From positions 9,548,001 to 9,612,000 of the forward strand of contig OZ020251.1 of the NCBI GenBank assembly GCA_963971285.1: DNA of 64,000 nucleotides, in the 5' to 3' direction. Every line of letters starts with the position of its first letter. Position 1 is the first letter of the stretch. Under the pieces are notes generated by a model, which worked only from the letters and a program-made list of their open reading frames with translations, was not told where the DNA came from and searched no databases. Of this stretch, positions 46,698 to 56,991 are shown piece by piece. This DNA comes from Astropecten irregularis (Eukaryota > Echinodermata > Asteroidea > Paxillosida > Astropectinidae). Made by a program: the position numbers and the translations under genes.

Positions 46698-46714
46698 TGG
46701 TGGCAGCGGTGGGA
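46698..46714 (+). promoter_or_regulatory. Primer-binding site, tRNA-Leu type
   Basis: TGGTGGCAGCGGTGGGA, three bases after the LTR, is complementary to CCA plus the acceptor and T-arm end of animal leucine tRNAs (3' end ..TCCCACCGCTGCCA). It primes minus-strand DNA synthesis. Confidence 0.85.
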
Positions 46715-46875
46715 CGATATTTGCCGTTGGGACGATTGGATTATACAGCCGTTTGGATATATGTGACGTAGGGCCTATGGATATATATTTGCCGTGGATT
46801 TCTTACCTGGATCTGTTTGTGGCTTATGTTCTACGGATTTCGAAGGAGTAATTGGATACACGCTTTGGATACAAA

Positions 46876-48111
46876 ATGGCCCGTAGGAATAAATCGAAGG
46901 ATATCAGCTGTGTGGGAGACGCAAACGAGACAACCGTTGATATGGACGTCAGAATGGAAACAGCCGACAGTGACACCAATGCAAGTGAGACACAAGCGCT
47001 GAAGAATCGACTCATGGAATCGGAAAAGCGTGCACAACTCTTGGAGACACGACTCGCCCGTCTTGAATCGAGCAACGGTGCACAGGAAAAAGGTAGGCCT
47101 ATGTACGATCCGATTATCAATGTGATTGATGCACAGAACAGTTATCGTGAACACCATATGGAACATGATGACGTGGAATTTCCCCACATCCGTCCGAGAA
47201 GCGTAAGTCACTTTTCGAGGAGACAGGAAGACGCAACGCCACGACCGAAGATGGTTACATTTGATGGAAAGGAAGATTGGGTGAATTTTGAAATTCCTTT
47301 CAAGAGGATCGCATTGCGAGCTAGATGGTCTGATGAAGAGAGCCTTGAGCAGCTGTATCAGTGTATACGCGGTGATGCAATGCAATTTGTCAGCGGATTA
47401 ACTAGCATCGTTCAAAACGACTACACCATGCTGATGGCATCATTGAAGAGGCGGTTTGGAGACAGAGCTCTGCCGGAGACATATAGGGCTCAGCTACACA
47501 CACTGAGGCAGAACCCCAAAGAATCTACAGCCGAGTTTGCTGCCAAGATACGCGCCTTTGTTGTGAAAGCTTATCCTGCAGCACCGGAAGACCTACAGGA
47601 GAAGTTGAGCGTTGAGCACTTCCTAAAGGGGCTACCAGACTCACAGACGGGATATGATGTGATGGTGAAACAACCTCGAGATCTGGATGAAGCCGAGCAC
47701 ATGGTTGCAGTTCATGAAAGCTTCAAGGCAAACTTCAATCGAAAGTCCGTGCGTGCTGTGAGTTCCATTGAAGAGGGGCAGGAACCGATGGCCGAAGTAC
47801 GCCGGGTAAGTGATAAACGCCTGGTGACGGAAGAGCGTTTGCAAGTGTTTGGACGAGAGTTGAAGCAAACAATCACTACTGATGTGACTGAGAGAGTCAC
47901 TGCCGTCATCGCTCCTGAGCTCAAAGAAATAAAAACGATGTTGAACACTCAGTCTGGACAACGCCGTAGCTACAGTCGACAGAACATCACTTGTCATGCT
48001 TGTGGGAAAGTGGGCCACATCAAGCGCTTTTGCACTGAAGGCAAAACCAGCGATCAACAGGAACGACCACCACCTGCGAATTCGTCGTCCGACAATCATC
48101 AGGGAAACTAA
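46876..48111 (+). CDS. gag: Gag polyprotein with CCHC zinc knuckle
   Basis: 411 residues from the ATG at 46876 (AAAATGG, good context); the open frame extends 8 codons upstream to a TTG that I do not take as the start. Residues 1-60 are charged and include a likely coiled coil (ALKNRLMESEKRAQLLETRL). A central capsid-like region contains FDGKEDWVNFEIPFKR and later YRAQLHTLRQNPKESTAEFA, the retrotransposon Gag pattern seen across Ty3/gypsy elements. CHACGKVGHIKRFC near residue 373 is a C-x2-C-x4-H-x4-C knuckle for RNA binding. Gag forms the particle that packages the element's RNA. The TAA at 48109 is preceded by a -1 frameshift heptamer. Confidence 0.93.
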   Translation: MARRNKSKDISCVGDANETTVDMDVRMETADSDTNASETQALKNRLMESEKRAQLLETRLARLESSNGAQEKGRPMYDPIINVIDAQNSYREHHMEHDDVEFPHIRPRSVSHFSRRQEDATPRPKMVTFDGKEDWVNFEIPFKRIALRARWSDEESLEQLYQCIRGDAMQFVSGLTSIVQNDYTMLMASLKRRFGDRALPETYRAQLHTLRQNPKESTAEFAAKIRAFVVKAYPAAPEDLQEKLSVEHFLKGLPDSQTGYDVMVKQPRDLDEAEHMVAVHESFKANFNRKSVRAVSSIEEGQEPMAEVRRVSDKRLVTEERLQVFGRELKQTITTDVTERVTAVIAPELKEIKTMLNTQSGQRRSYSRQNITCHACGKVGHIKRFCTEGKTSDQQERPPPANSSSDNHQGN

Positions 48112-48143
48112 GCAGGGCCGAGCCTACCAGCCAGGGTTCGGCC
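48102..48143 (+). promoter_or_regulatory. -1 ribosomal frameshift signal (slippery site plus stem-loop)
   Basis: GGGAAAC at 48102-48108 is split by the gag frame as G GGA AAC, the canonical X XXY YYZ form, and the gag stop TAA follows at once. Slipping back one base gives GGG AAA CTA, which is the pol frame, open from 48039 onward. After a 7-nt spacer, GGCCGA (48116-48121) pairs with TCGGCC (48138-48143), with further GCC/GGG pairing possible inside. Slippery heptamer, spacer and stem match known viral and retrotransposon signals. Function is inferred from sequence. Confidence 0.8.
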
Positions 48144-48206
48144 GGGCAAAGTATTGGAAAACAATGTACTATTGAAATCAGACGTGCTGGTGAAGGTGGA
48201 TATACA

Positions 48207-51200
48207 ATGCTTGCCCCTTTGGAAATATTCGGGAAACAATTTCAAGCTGTTGTAGATACGGGGGCCGAAGTAACAATTATATCTGAAAGGATCTACCATG
48301 ATTTACCTACGGAGCGTCGTCCTGCTCTACAGCAAAGTCCCATTGCCTTGGAGATTGCAGAAGCTGGAAAAAAGATGAATGTGGCAGGAGTTGTAAATTT
48401 GCACTTGAAGATCGCGGATTATGACTTCGAATGGCCTGTATATGTTGCACCGATACGGGACGACGTATTGCTTGGATGTGATTTCATACACGCTAATGAC
48501 ATTGGAATACGCACTCGTTATGGTATTCAAGTGGGAGGAGAATGGATCCCGTGTGAACTGGTTGAAGGAAACACACGTGTTGCACGAGTTCAGGTCAGTG
48601 AAAATGTTGTCATACCTGCCCGAAGTGAATTTACCTTGCCATGTAAAGTTGCCGGAAGGGATCATGCTGACACGAGTTTTTGTGTTGTTGAACCCGTGGA
48701 ATTCTCCGAGAAATTACCTGTCATGTGTGCCCGATCATTAGTGGACCCAAGTAATGACTTGATACCTGTTCGTGTAGTAAATTCATCGAATTCACCGATT
48801 AAACTGACTAAAAACACTGATGTTGGTGAAATACATCCGGCAGACGCTGTGCAGGAAGTTGCTGCAAACGTATTGGATGAAATTGATGCAGCGACGCAGA
48901 CGAGTTCCATATGCAGGGTACATAAGAAAGATGGTGTTTCCAGTTCCACTTCAGAAACTGAATCTACTAACGGATCATTGATGTTACCCGACTATTTGAA
49001 GGAACTACACCAACAAGCTTGTGGGAATATAACGCAACCTGAAAACCAGCTGGAACTGGCAAAACTGCTGGAAAAGCACAAAGAGGCGTTTGCAAGAAAC
49101 AAAGAAGATTTGGGAAATTGTACCGCCGTGAAACACAGAATTAACACAGCGGGGGCAGCTCCTATACGCCAGCCAGTGCGAAGGACACCTCAAGGATTCG
49201 AGGGAGAAGAGGAGAAATATCTACAAGACCAACTGAAGGCAGGTGTAGTCAAACCATCGTGTTCAGAGTGGGCGTCGCCAGTGGTACTTGTTCGCAAAAA
49301 GGATGGCACAGTACGTTGGTGTATTGACTATAGGAAACTCAACGATGTAACTATTAAGGACGCTTATCCACTTCCGCGGATAGATACATGCTTGGATTGC
49401 CTGGCTGGTGCAAGATTATTCTCAACACTTGACTTGCAGAGTGGATATTGGCAGATTGCGATGGATGACAAGGATCAAGCGAAAACGGCGTTCATCACAA
49501 GATATGGATTATTCGAATACACCAAGATGCCGTTTGGACTCTGCAATGCACCGAGTACTTTTCAACGCTGCATGGAACTGCTACTGTCGGGCCTGCAATG
49601 GAAAACCTTGCTCATTTACCTCGACGATGTAATCGTTCACAGCGCGACGTTTGAGGAACACATGGATAGGCTGGGAGATGTACTGTCACGACTGGAGAGG
49701 GCTGGACTGAAACTCAAGCCAAGTAAGTGTCACCTGATGCAAAGTGAAGTTCTATTCCTTGGACATGTGGTAGGACAGGATGGAGTTCGGACCAACCCTA
49801 AACTTGTGCAAACTGTGTCAAACTGGAAAAGACCTACAGATCCCCGTCAAGTACAACAGTTTCTTGGATTGTGTAACTACTACCGACGATTTGTACCTCA
49901 TTTTGGAAACATAGCTCATCCACTCTATCAGCTGACTGAGAAGGGAGTGAGATTTGAGTGGACAGATGAATGTGAAGCGGCATTTCATCAGCTGAAAGTG
50001 TCTCTAACCAATTCACAGGTGCTTGCCTATCCCCGACCAGGCGGAAAATACATCATAGACACTGATGCTTCGAACATTGGAATTGGTGCTGTGTTATCCC
50101 AAGAGCAAGACGGTGAAGAACGAGTTATTGCATACGCCAGTAAGCGATTGGATAAACGACAAAGACGATACTGTGTGACGCGGCGCGAGCTGTTGGCCTG
50201 TGTAACTTTCATACAGCAGTTTCGTCACTACTTACTTGGACAGGCATTTGACCTACGAACGGACCATAACTCATTGAGATGGCTGTTCAGTTTTAAGGAA
50301 CCTCAGGATCAGCTAGCCCGATGGCTGGAGGTGCTAGCTCAGTATCGGTTCCGTATACTTCACCGACCAGGTGTGAAACATGGAAATGCAGACGCACTCT
50401 CAAGGAAGTACTGTGAGCCACTACAATGTGATTGCTTCGTCGGCGGATGCCAAGTGTACGCTCTACCATGTGGCGGCTGCAAATATTGCCAAAGACAACA
50501 TGAGGCGTGGAACGAGTTCCAGACGGAGACTGATGACGTTATTCCTTTGGCAATGAGACGAGTCACAAGTCCAGACATCAAGTCGGTGGACAATGATGTG
50601 AATCAGATGTGTACCCCGACAGAAGGAGGAAGAACCCTCTATTCAAGACTGTTGCTGACCATAATGATGATATTCGAATTCATTGTGAGCTGGTGTAAAT
50701 CTACAAGGATCAAACACGAGTGCCAAACCAATGAAACTGTCTCGATGTGGAATAGAAGACTGACATCTACAACATGGATAAAGAATTATCTGCCCAGTGA
50801 ATTTGCCAAGTTACAGAAGAGCGACGCAGTACTCGGGAAGTTGCACCGCTGGAAGGACAACGGTGGACGCCCGGTGAGGGATACTGCTGCAGCGTTTTCT
50901 CCAGAGGTGAGAAGATACTGGCTGAATTGGGAGCTGCTGGAACGACACCAGGGGGTGCTGTACAAGCGCTGGATCTCATCGAAAGGTGAGCCGGATAGAT
51001 TACAGCTGCTGATCCCCAAAGCACTTCTTAAAGAAGTCCTGAACGAGTGCCACAATTCCATCACAGCTGCCCATATGGGGGTCGCTAAGACTACGGCAAA
51101 AGTGAAACAGAGGTACTACTGGTACCGGATGCAGGCGGATATTAAAGAATACATTCGAAGTTGTAGTGTCTGTGGAGCCAAGAAAATGAACCACAGGAAA

Positions 51201-52241
51201 CCAAGGGCATCACTTCAAGACTACAGAGTGGGAGCACCCTTAGACCGTGTTTCATTGGATGTAATGGGCCCGTTTCCACGGTCCGACCGAGACAACCAGT
51301 ATGTGCTTGTGATCGGAGACAATTTCACGAGATGGATGGAAGCATATCCCATCCCAAACCAACAGGCAGAAACAATAGCAAAGCGACTGGTGCATGACTT
51401 TATCAGTCGATATGGATCCCCACTGGAAATACACAGCGATCAAGGTCGTAGCTTTGAGAGTGAGCTCTTCAAGGAAACGTGCCGTCTGTTGGATGTCGCC
51501 AAAACAAGAACTTCCCCGTACCACCCGTCTTCGAATGGAATTATTGAGAGGTTCAACGCAACTCTCGTCGCCATGATCAGGAGTTATGTGGATGAAAACC
51601 AGAAGAACTGGGACGAGCATATTCCCTTGTTGACTGCAGCATACCGGAGCACAGTTCACCCTGCAACTGGATTTACCCCCAACATGCTGATGCTAGGAAG
51701 AGAGGTGAATCTTCCAATCGACGTGTTGTATCCCAAGCCAGCGAGTGAGGAGAGTGATGTAACCACGACGGACTACGTGACGGAATTACGACACCGAATG
51801 GAGAATTGTCATGCCCTAACTAGGAAACACTTAGGTCAATACGCGGAACGTCAAAAACGAAATTATGATACGCGTTTGGTGGAACGAAACTACAACCCCG
51901 GTGATCTAGTGTATTTCCTAGACACAAACAGACACAAAGGGAAAAGCCCTAAGCTACAGATTCCCTGGAAAGGACCCTGTGTGGTGACGTCGCGTATGAC
52001 TGACTGTATATACAAGATAAGGTGCAAGAAGGGCGAGAAGGTTCTACACCATGATAGACTCCGGCCCTATACGGCAAGCCAGCTTCCTAAGTGGGTCACG
52101 AAACAGCGGAACATGATGACTAGTCCCCGTGGACCAGTCGACTCCACACAAATTGCCAGTGACGTTCTGTTTGCGACGGAAGACAGTGTTGGTGGACCGG
52201 TCACCCGTTCTCGGACTCGTGCGCTAGAGACATTGAATTAA
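48207..52241 (+). CDS. pol: Pol polyprotein: protease, RT, RNase H, integrase
   Basis: 1344 residues from the first ATG; the frame is open upstream to 48039 and overlaps gag, so translation more likely enters by -1 frameshifting. Protease: DTGAEV at residues 17-22 and VLLGCDF near 87. Reverse transcriptase: FSTLDLQSGYW with catalytic D409, and YLDD at 471-474 (D473, D474). RNase H: DTDAS at 618-622 and DHNSL at 686. Integrase: zinc module H949-x6-H956-x29-C986-x2-C989, then D1018, D1078 and E1114 (D-x35-E), followed by a GPY-like WKGPCVV. All catalytic residues are present and no stop or frameshift interrupts it. Odd points: a cysteine-rich stretch (CDCFVGGCQVYALPCGGCKY) after RNase H and a hydrophobic segment near residues 809-831. 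Confidence 0.95.
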   Translation: MLAPLEIFGKQFQAVVDTGAEVTIISERIYHDLPTERRPALQQSPIALEIAEAGKKMNVAGVVNLHLKIADYDFEWPVYVAPIRDDVLLGCDFIHANDIGIRTRYGIQVGGEWIPCELVEGNTRVARVQVSENVVIPARSEFTLPCKVAGRDHADTSFCVVEPVEFSEKLPVMCARSLVDPSNDLIPVRVVNSSNSPIKLTKNTDVGEIHPADAVQEVAANVLDEIDAATQTSSICRVHKKDGVSSSTSETESTNGSLMLPDYLKELHQQACGNITQPENQLELAKLLEKHKEAFARNKEDLGNCTAVKHRINTAGAAPIRQPVRRTPQGFEGEEEKYLQDQLKAGVVKPSCSEWASPVVLVRKKDGTVRWCIDYRKLNDVTIKDAYPLPRIDTCLDCLAGARLFSTLDLQSGYWQIAMDDKDQAKTAFITRYGLFEYTKMPFGLCNAPSTFQRCMELLLSGLQWKTLLIYLDDVIVHSATFEEHMDRLGDVLSRLERAGLKLKPSKCHLMQSEVLFLGHVVGQDGVRTNPKLVQTVSNWKRPTDPRQVQQFLGLCNYYRRFVPHFGNIAHPLYQLTEKGVRFEWTDECEAAFHQLKVSLTNSQVLAYPRPGGKYIIDTDASNIGIGAVLSQEQDGEERVIAYASKRLDKRQRRYCVTRRELLACVTFIQQFRHYLLGQAFDLRTDHNSLRWLFSFKEPQDQLARWLEVLAQYRFRILHRPGVKHGNADALSRKYCEPLQCDCFVGGCQVYALPCGGCKYCQRQHEAWNEFQTETDDVIPLAMRRVTSPDIKSVDNDVNQMCTPTEGGRTLYSRLLLTIMMIFEFIVSWCKSTRIKHECQTNETVSMWNRRLTSTTWIKNYLPSEFAKLQKSDAVLGKLHRWKDNGGRPVRDTAAAFSPEVRRYWLNWELLERHQGVLYKRWISSKGEPDRLQLLIPKALLKEVLNECHNSITAAHMGVAKTTAKVKQRYYWYRMQADIKEYIRSCSVCGAKKMNHRKPRASLQDYRVGAPLDRVSLDVMGPFPRSDRDNQYVLVIGDNFTRWMEAYPIPNQQAETIAKRLVHDFISRYGSPLEIHSDQGRSFESELFKETCRLLDVAKTRTSPYHPSSNGIIERFNATLVAMIRSYVDENQKNWDEHIPLLTAAYRSTVHPATGFTPNMLMLGREVNLPIDVLYPKPASEESDVTTTDYVTELRHRMENCHALTRKHLGQYAERQKRNYDTRLVERNYNPGDLVYFLDTNRHKGKSPKLQIPWKGPCVVTSRMTDCIYKIRCKKGEKVLHHDRLRPYTASQLPKWVTKQRNMMTSPRGPVDSTQIASDVLFATEDSVGGPVTRSRTRALETLN

Positions 52242-53324
52242 CTGACCCAGTAACTGCATTCCATAGGCAACGAGGAGCCGCAGAGACATGGAATCACAGT
52301 AAGCAGAAACATTTAGCCACTTTTCATATACATCCAACCAATTTCAAAGCTTGTTGAAATTAATCTCGTGTAAAACAACGTCATGCCATTTGCATGAAAT
52401 GTAGTGAGGCTATAGTATAAGTTGTGTTGCTTTAGAACTTGTGAATTTTGTAAACGATTCATCTGTGACAAGTCAATCCCTGCGATTTAATACCTAGAGA
52501 AAACCGATTTTGCAGTGTTGATACAGTTACCCAAAGATGTTTTATGATGTTTGGAATTGCGTTCTCTTTAAAGAGGGGGAGAGAAAAGGCTGATGTCGAC
52601 GCAATGAATTAAATTGTATTTAAATTGATAAATTGTAATTTGAATATTGTATATTGACAGCCCTTCGCCAACAACCGGTTATTTACTGACTGTTGTCGAC
52701 TAAAGATGGATTATTGATGAACAGCATTCGCTAATATCGATATTCCTTGTTGAATATCTGTTTTCAGCCTTTGAATTTTAATGAGCACGTGGTTTGGATG
52801 AATTGTCATCACAGTGAAAGAACTTGACAATTTAGGTCATTGTTATTGATTTTGCGATATATATGTAACTGAATGTGTATTGTTGTACATGCAGTAGTTA
52901 TAATTATTGAAGACAGCTTACGTCATGCTATATGTAACCTTTGACTACATAAACGTGTATATAGTAACTTTTGGATGTTTTTGATCATTACTGCTTTTAG
53001 CATTGCTCACACAAGTCATGCTGTGCTTAATGTGCACAATGTTGTAAGAAATTGTTATTGTGTATTGTCACGATTGATGGAAGGTTTACTGCTATTTTGG
53101 TTTTATTATACTATGAGTAAATTATATGAGTTTGAATTTGGCGAACTGGTTTTTCAGTGACTAAAACAGATTGAGAGAAAATGTCTCAATTATTCCTGCT
53201 GACTTGCATTGTTAATCTGACATAAGTTCATTTAAGATGTTTTCTATGTTTTGTTAATTGACTGCAATTTTTAATTAATGTTGTTTACCTCTTCCACTAA
53301 GTACCGGTAGGCCACGCTCTTACG
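52242..53324 (+). other. Non-coding region between pol and the 3' LTR
   Basis: AT-rich, with short frames only (longest about 60 codons). No envelope-like gene with signal peptide and membrane anchor is present. It probably serves as 3' untranslated sequence. Confidence 0.7.
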
Positions 53325-53337
53325 AAGTGGGGGAGAG
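53325..53337 (+). promoter_or_regulatory. Polypurine tract
   Basis: AAGTGGGGGAGAG ends exactly at the first base of the 3' LTR, where plus-strand DNA synthesis would be primed. One T interrupts the purines. Confidence 0.85.
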
Positions 53338-53797
53338 TGTTGTGATTTTACATGATTGCATTGTTGTATTAATTAATTATCCTAAAGCCCGCCGAGCGCT
53401 CATGCCGCCGCTAGCTGCACGCAAGCTTCACTTGACCATGATTGTATATTGCCGCTGCGTGCAGAGAAGCGTTCGCTGCGCGAGCTGCGCTAGCGCCCTC
53501 TTGCGATGCCGCGCGTGTAATTGCTTTGCCGCGCCACACGCGCGCTGCGCTGCTCATGTCTTATGTTTCCTCCTTTATATTTGTTGTGATAATGTTTTGT
53601 TCTTTATTCGATGTTCTTGATATACAAATGTGTAATGATTTAGAATGTTGACAGTTTGATAGTTGGACAGCTTGGCTGAAGTTGCGGTCAGGTAATTTTG
53701 GTCTGCCAAATAAATAAGTGATTACTGTTGTTGATGCAAAATATCGTGTCAGTTTTCATTCTTTAATTGCCTCCTCCCGACGGCCGAATTCACCACA
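53338..53797 (+). repeat. 3' LTR
   Basis: 460 bp. I found no difference from the 5' LTR. Poly(A) signal AATAAA at 53709-53714. Confidence 0.95.
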
Positions 53798-54584
53798 ATA
53801 TTGTGTACACCCCATGGAAAGTCGGGCTCTGAATCCACATATTATTTCCTCACAAAGTTATCTTATGGCTATTTTAGGATGCAATGATGCTCAGACCATT
53901 ACATATAGTTTAATTAATCAAGGCGAGGGTGTCATTTCACATGGAAAAGTGGTGTAAGGTCAGGGTTGGCCTGTTTGGTTGTGGGGGGGGGGGGGGGGCG
54001 TTTAGGCTATTCCGTGGAATATTTCTGCCCCAGTATCCATATTAAGACATAATGATGAACTTTTTTTGGATTATTCAATGCATATTACATTTCCCCAAAT
54101 TTCGCTGTCCTTGAGAATAATCATTTCCCCTCTGAAAAGTGAGAAAGAGGCGATTAGGGTTGTCAGCGTGTGGGCGGGGCTTGCTAGGGTTGGGTCTAGG
54201 TCTGGAGCCCCGGCTGGGGTTAGGGTTGGAATCAGAGCGATTTAGGGTTAAGAATTGGTCTTAGGGTTGAATTTTGGGGGCTAGGTTTACAATTTAGGGG
54301 ATTGGGTTGGAATTTCGGCCGGCTAGGGTTACAATTTTGGGTCTAATGGGGTTAAAAGTTGGGCCACCTTCGTCTAAACAAAACTCGTAGGATGTAGAAA
54401 AGACAATGTAAGTTGAGTAATACAAGGTTTTATGCGTATTAGGATTGATGTTTTCAGGAAATAATTAACAAAATCTGATGAGAAACTTGGTCTTATACAG
54501 TTTCTTTTCGTTCTCGCCTCTCACAACAGAGTGGTGGCGCTATCACAAAATGGCTACCGATGCGCCGCCATCTTGTGACCTATA

Positions 54585-55544
54585 AGGGGGGTAAACTTTT
54601 TTAATTGGTTGTCCAATTAGGCTCAAAGTGTAGAGTTTATGACACTGAGCTCATATGTGAAAACAAAATTGAAAAATATTATTGCGTTTTTCTACGGCAC
54701 GGCTTAATGTGTTAGGTCGTTGACCCGTGGGGGCCATACAAACGTGCACATTCTCCCTTATAATATTGTGTACACCCCATGGAAAGTCGGGCTCTGAATC
54801 CACATATTATTTCCTCACAAAGTTATCTTATGGCTATTTTAGGATGCAATGATGCTCAGACCATTACATATAGTTTAATTAATCAAGGCGAGGGTGTCAT
54901 TTCACATGGAAAAGTGGTGTAAGGTCAGGGTTGGCCTGTTTGGTTGTGGGGGGGGGGGCGTTTAGGCTATTCCGTGGAATATTTCTGCCCCAGTATCCAT
55001 ATTAAGACATAATGATGAACTTTTTTTGGATTATTCAATGCATATTACATTTCCCCAAATTTCGCTGTCCTTGAGAATAATCATTTCCCCTCTGAAAAGT
55101 GAGAAAGAGGCGATTAGGGTTGTCAGCGTGTGGGCGGGGCTTGCTAGGGTTGGGTCTAGGTCTGGAGCCCCGGCTGGGGTTAGGGTTGGAATCAGAGCGA
55201 TTTAGGGTTAAGAATTGGTCTTAGGGTTGAATTTTGGGGGCTAGGTTTACAATTTAGGGGATTGGGTTGGAATTTCGGCCGGCTAGGGTTACAATTTTGG
55301 GTCTAATGGGGTTAAAAGTTGGGCCACCTTCGTCTAAACAAAACTCGTAGGATGTAGAAAAGACAATGTAAGTTGAGTAATACAAGGTTTTATGCGTATT
55401 AGGATTGATGTTTTCAGGAAATAATTAACAAAATCTGATGAGAAACTTGGTCTTATACAGTTTCTTTTCGTTCTCGCCTCTCACAACAGAGTGGTGGCGC
55501 TATCACAAAATGGCTACCGATGCGCCGCCATCTTGTGACCTATA
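54585..55544. repeat. Satellite unit 21 (short, no M1; poly-G 11)
   Basis: 960 bp. Directly follows another short unit, the only such pair in the window. Confidence 0.9.
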
Positions 55545-56991
55545 GGGTGCACCACACTAAATAAACTCCCATTGACCTTAGTGTAAAATCCCTCAACTTC
55601 ACAGTTCAAAAAAACCCATCCAGAAGTTTCTCAGTTGTTGGTGCAATAGTGTAAATGATAGTGTGAACTCTCATCTACCCAATTCTTTTCAATTTTTGGT
55701 TGGGTAACCGATTGGATTTTTTGCTAATTGCCCCAAGAAAAAAACACCCCCGAAATGTCCTTCTTCCGTAACCGACTTGCTACGAGTTTTCATGAAGCAA
55801 CCCTCCACGTTCAAGACAATGTAGGACCGGATTTTAAACCAAAATATCTCAAGTCTCCACAACAGGCTGAAACACTGAACCCCCAGGTTGTCATAACCAG
55901 TCAAAACTACACAATATATTAATTGCACGACCCCCCAAATTGCATATTTAAAAAACATTTGAGGGTACACACATTATGATAATCAGCTCGGCGCATTGAT
56001 TTTTGAGCTATTTAGTGTGGTGCATCCTATAAGGGGGGTAAACTTTTTTAATTGGTTGTCCAATTAGGCTCAAAGTGTAGAGTTTATGACACTGAGCTCA
56101 TATGTGAAAACAAAATTGAAAAATATTATTGCGTTTTTCTACGGCACGGCTTAATGTGTTAGGTCGTTGACCCGTGGGGGCCATACAAACGTGCACATTC
56201 TCCCTTATAATATTGTGTACACCCCATGGAAAGTCGGGCTCTGAATCCACATATTATTTCCTCACAAAGTTATCTTATGGCTATTTTAGGATGCAATGAT
56301 GCTCAGACCATTACATATAGTTTAATTAATCAAGGCGAGGGTGTCATTTCACATGGAAAAGTGGTGTAAGGTCAGGGTTGGCCTGTTTGGTTGTGGGGGG
56401 GGGGGCGTTTAGGCTATTCCGTGGAATATTTCTGCCCCAGTATCCATATTAAGACATAATGATGAACTTTTTTTGGATTATTCAATGCATATTACATTTC
56501 CCCAAATTTCGCTGTCCTTGAGAATAATCATTTCCCCTCTGAAAAGTGAGAAAGAGGCGATTAGGGTTGTCAGCGTGTGGGCGGGGCTTGCTAGGGTTGG
56601 GTCTAGGTCTGGAGCCCCGGCTGGGGTTAGGGTTGGAATCAGAGCGATTTAGGGTTAAGAATTGGTCTTAGGGTTGAATTTTGGGGGCTAGGTTTACAAT
56701 TTAGGGGATTGGGTTGGAATTTCGGCCGGCTAGGGTTACAATTTTGGGTCTAATGGGGTTAAAAGTTGGGCCACCTTCGTCTAAACAAAACTCGTAGGAT
56801 GTAGAAAAGACAATGTAAGTTGAGTAATACAAGGTTTTATGCGTATTAGGATTGATGTTTTCAGGAAATAATTAACAAAATCTGATGAGAAACTTGGTCT
56901 TATACAGTTTCTTTTCGTTCTCGCCTCTCACAACAGAGTGGTGGCGCTATCACAAAATGGCTACCGATGCGCCGCCATCTTGTGACCTATA
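55545..56991. repeat. Satellite unit 22 (long; poly-G 11)
   Basis: 1447 bp; M1 at 55545-56027. Confidence 0.9.

Larger units (their letters stand above)
46235..53797 (+). mobile_element. Complete Ty3/gypsy LTR retrotransposon (7563 bp)
   Basis: Order: LTR, primer-binding site, gag, pol (protease, reverse transcriptase, RNase H, integrase), about 1.1 kb non-coding, polypurine tract, LTR. This is the Ty3/gypsy order, with integrase after RNase H. ATAT flanks it at 46231-46234 and 53798-53801. The two LTRs read as identical and both genes are open, so insertion is recent and the copy may be competent. No envelope frame is present. The clade is not assigned: no chromodomain is visible after the integrase core. 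Confidence 0.95.
46053..54584. repeat. Satellite unit 20 (short, no M1; poly-G 16), split by LTR element
   Basis: Satellite bases are 46053-46234 and 53798-54584. Subtracting the repeated ATAT gives 965 bp, exactly a short unit with poly-G 16. No satellite base was lost at the insertion. Confidence 0.9.

Noticed and set aside
46852-46875. TTG start for gag
   Set aside because: An ATG in good context lies eight codons downstream; animal elements normally start at ATG.
52242-53324. Envelope gene in the retrotransposon
   Set aside because: No frame over about 60 codons with a signal peptide or anchor.
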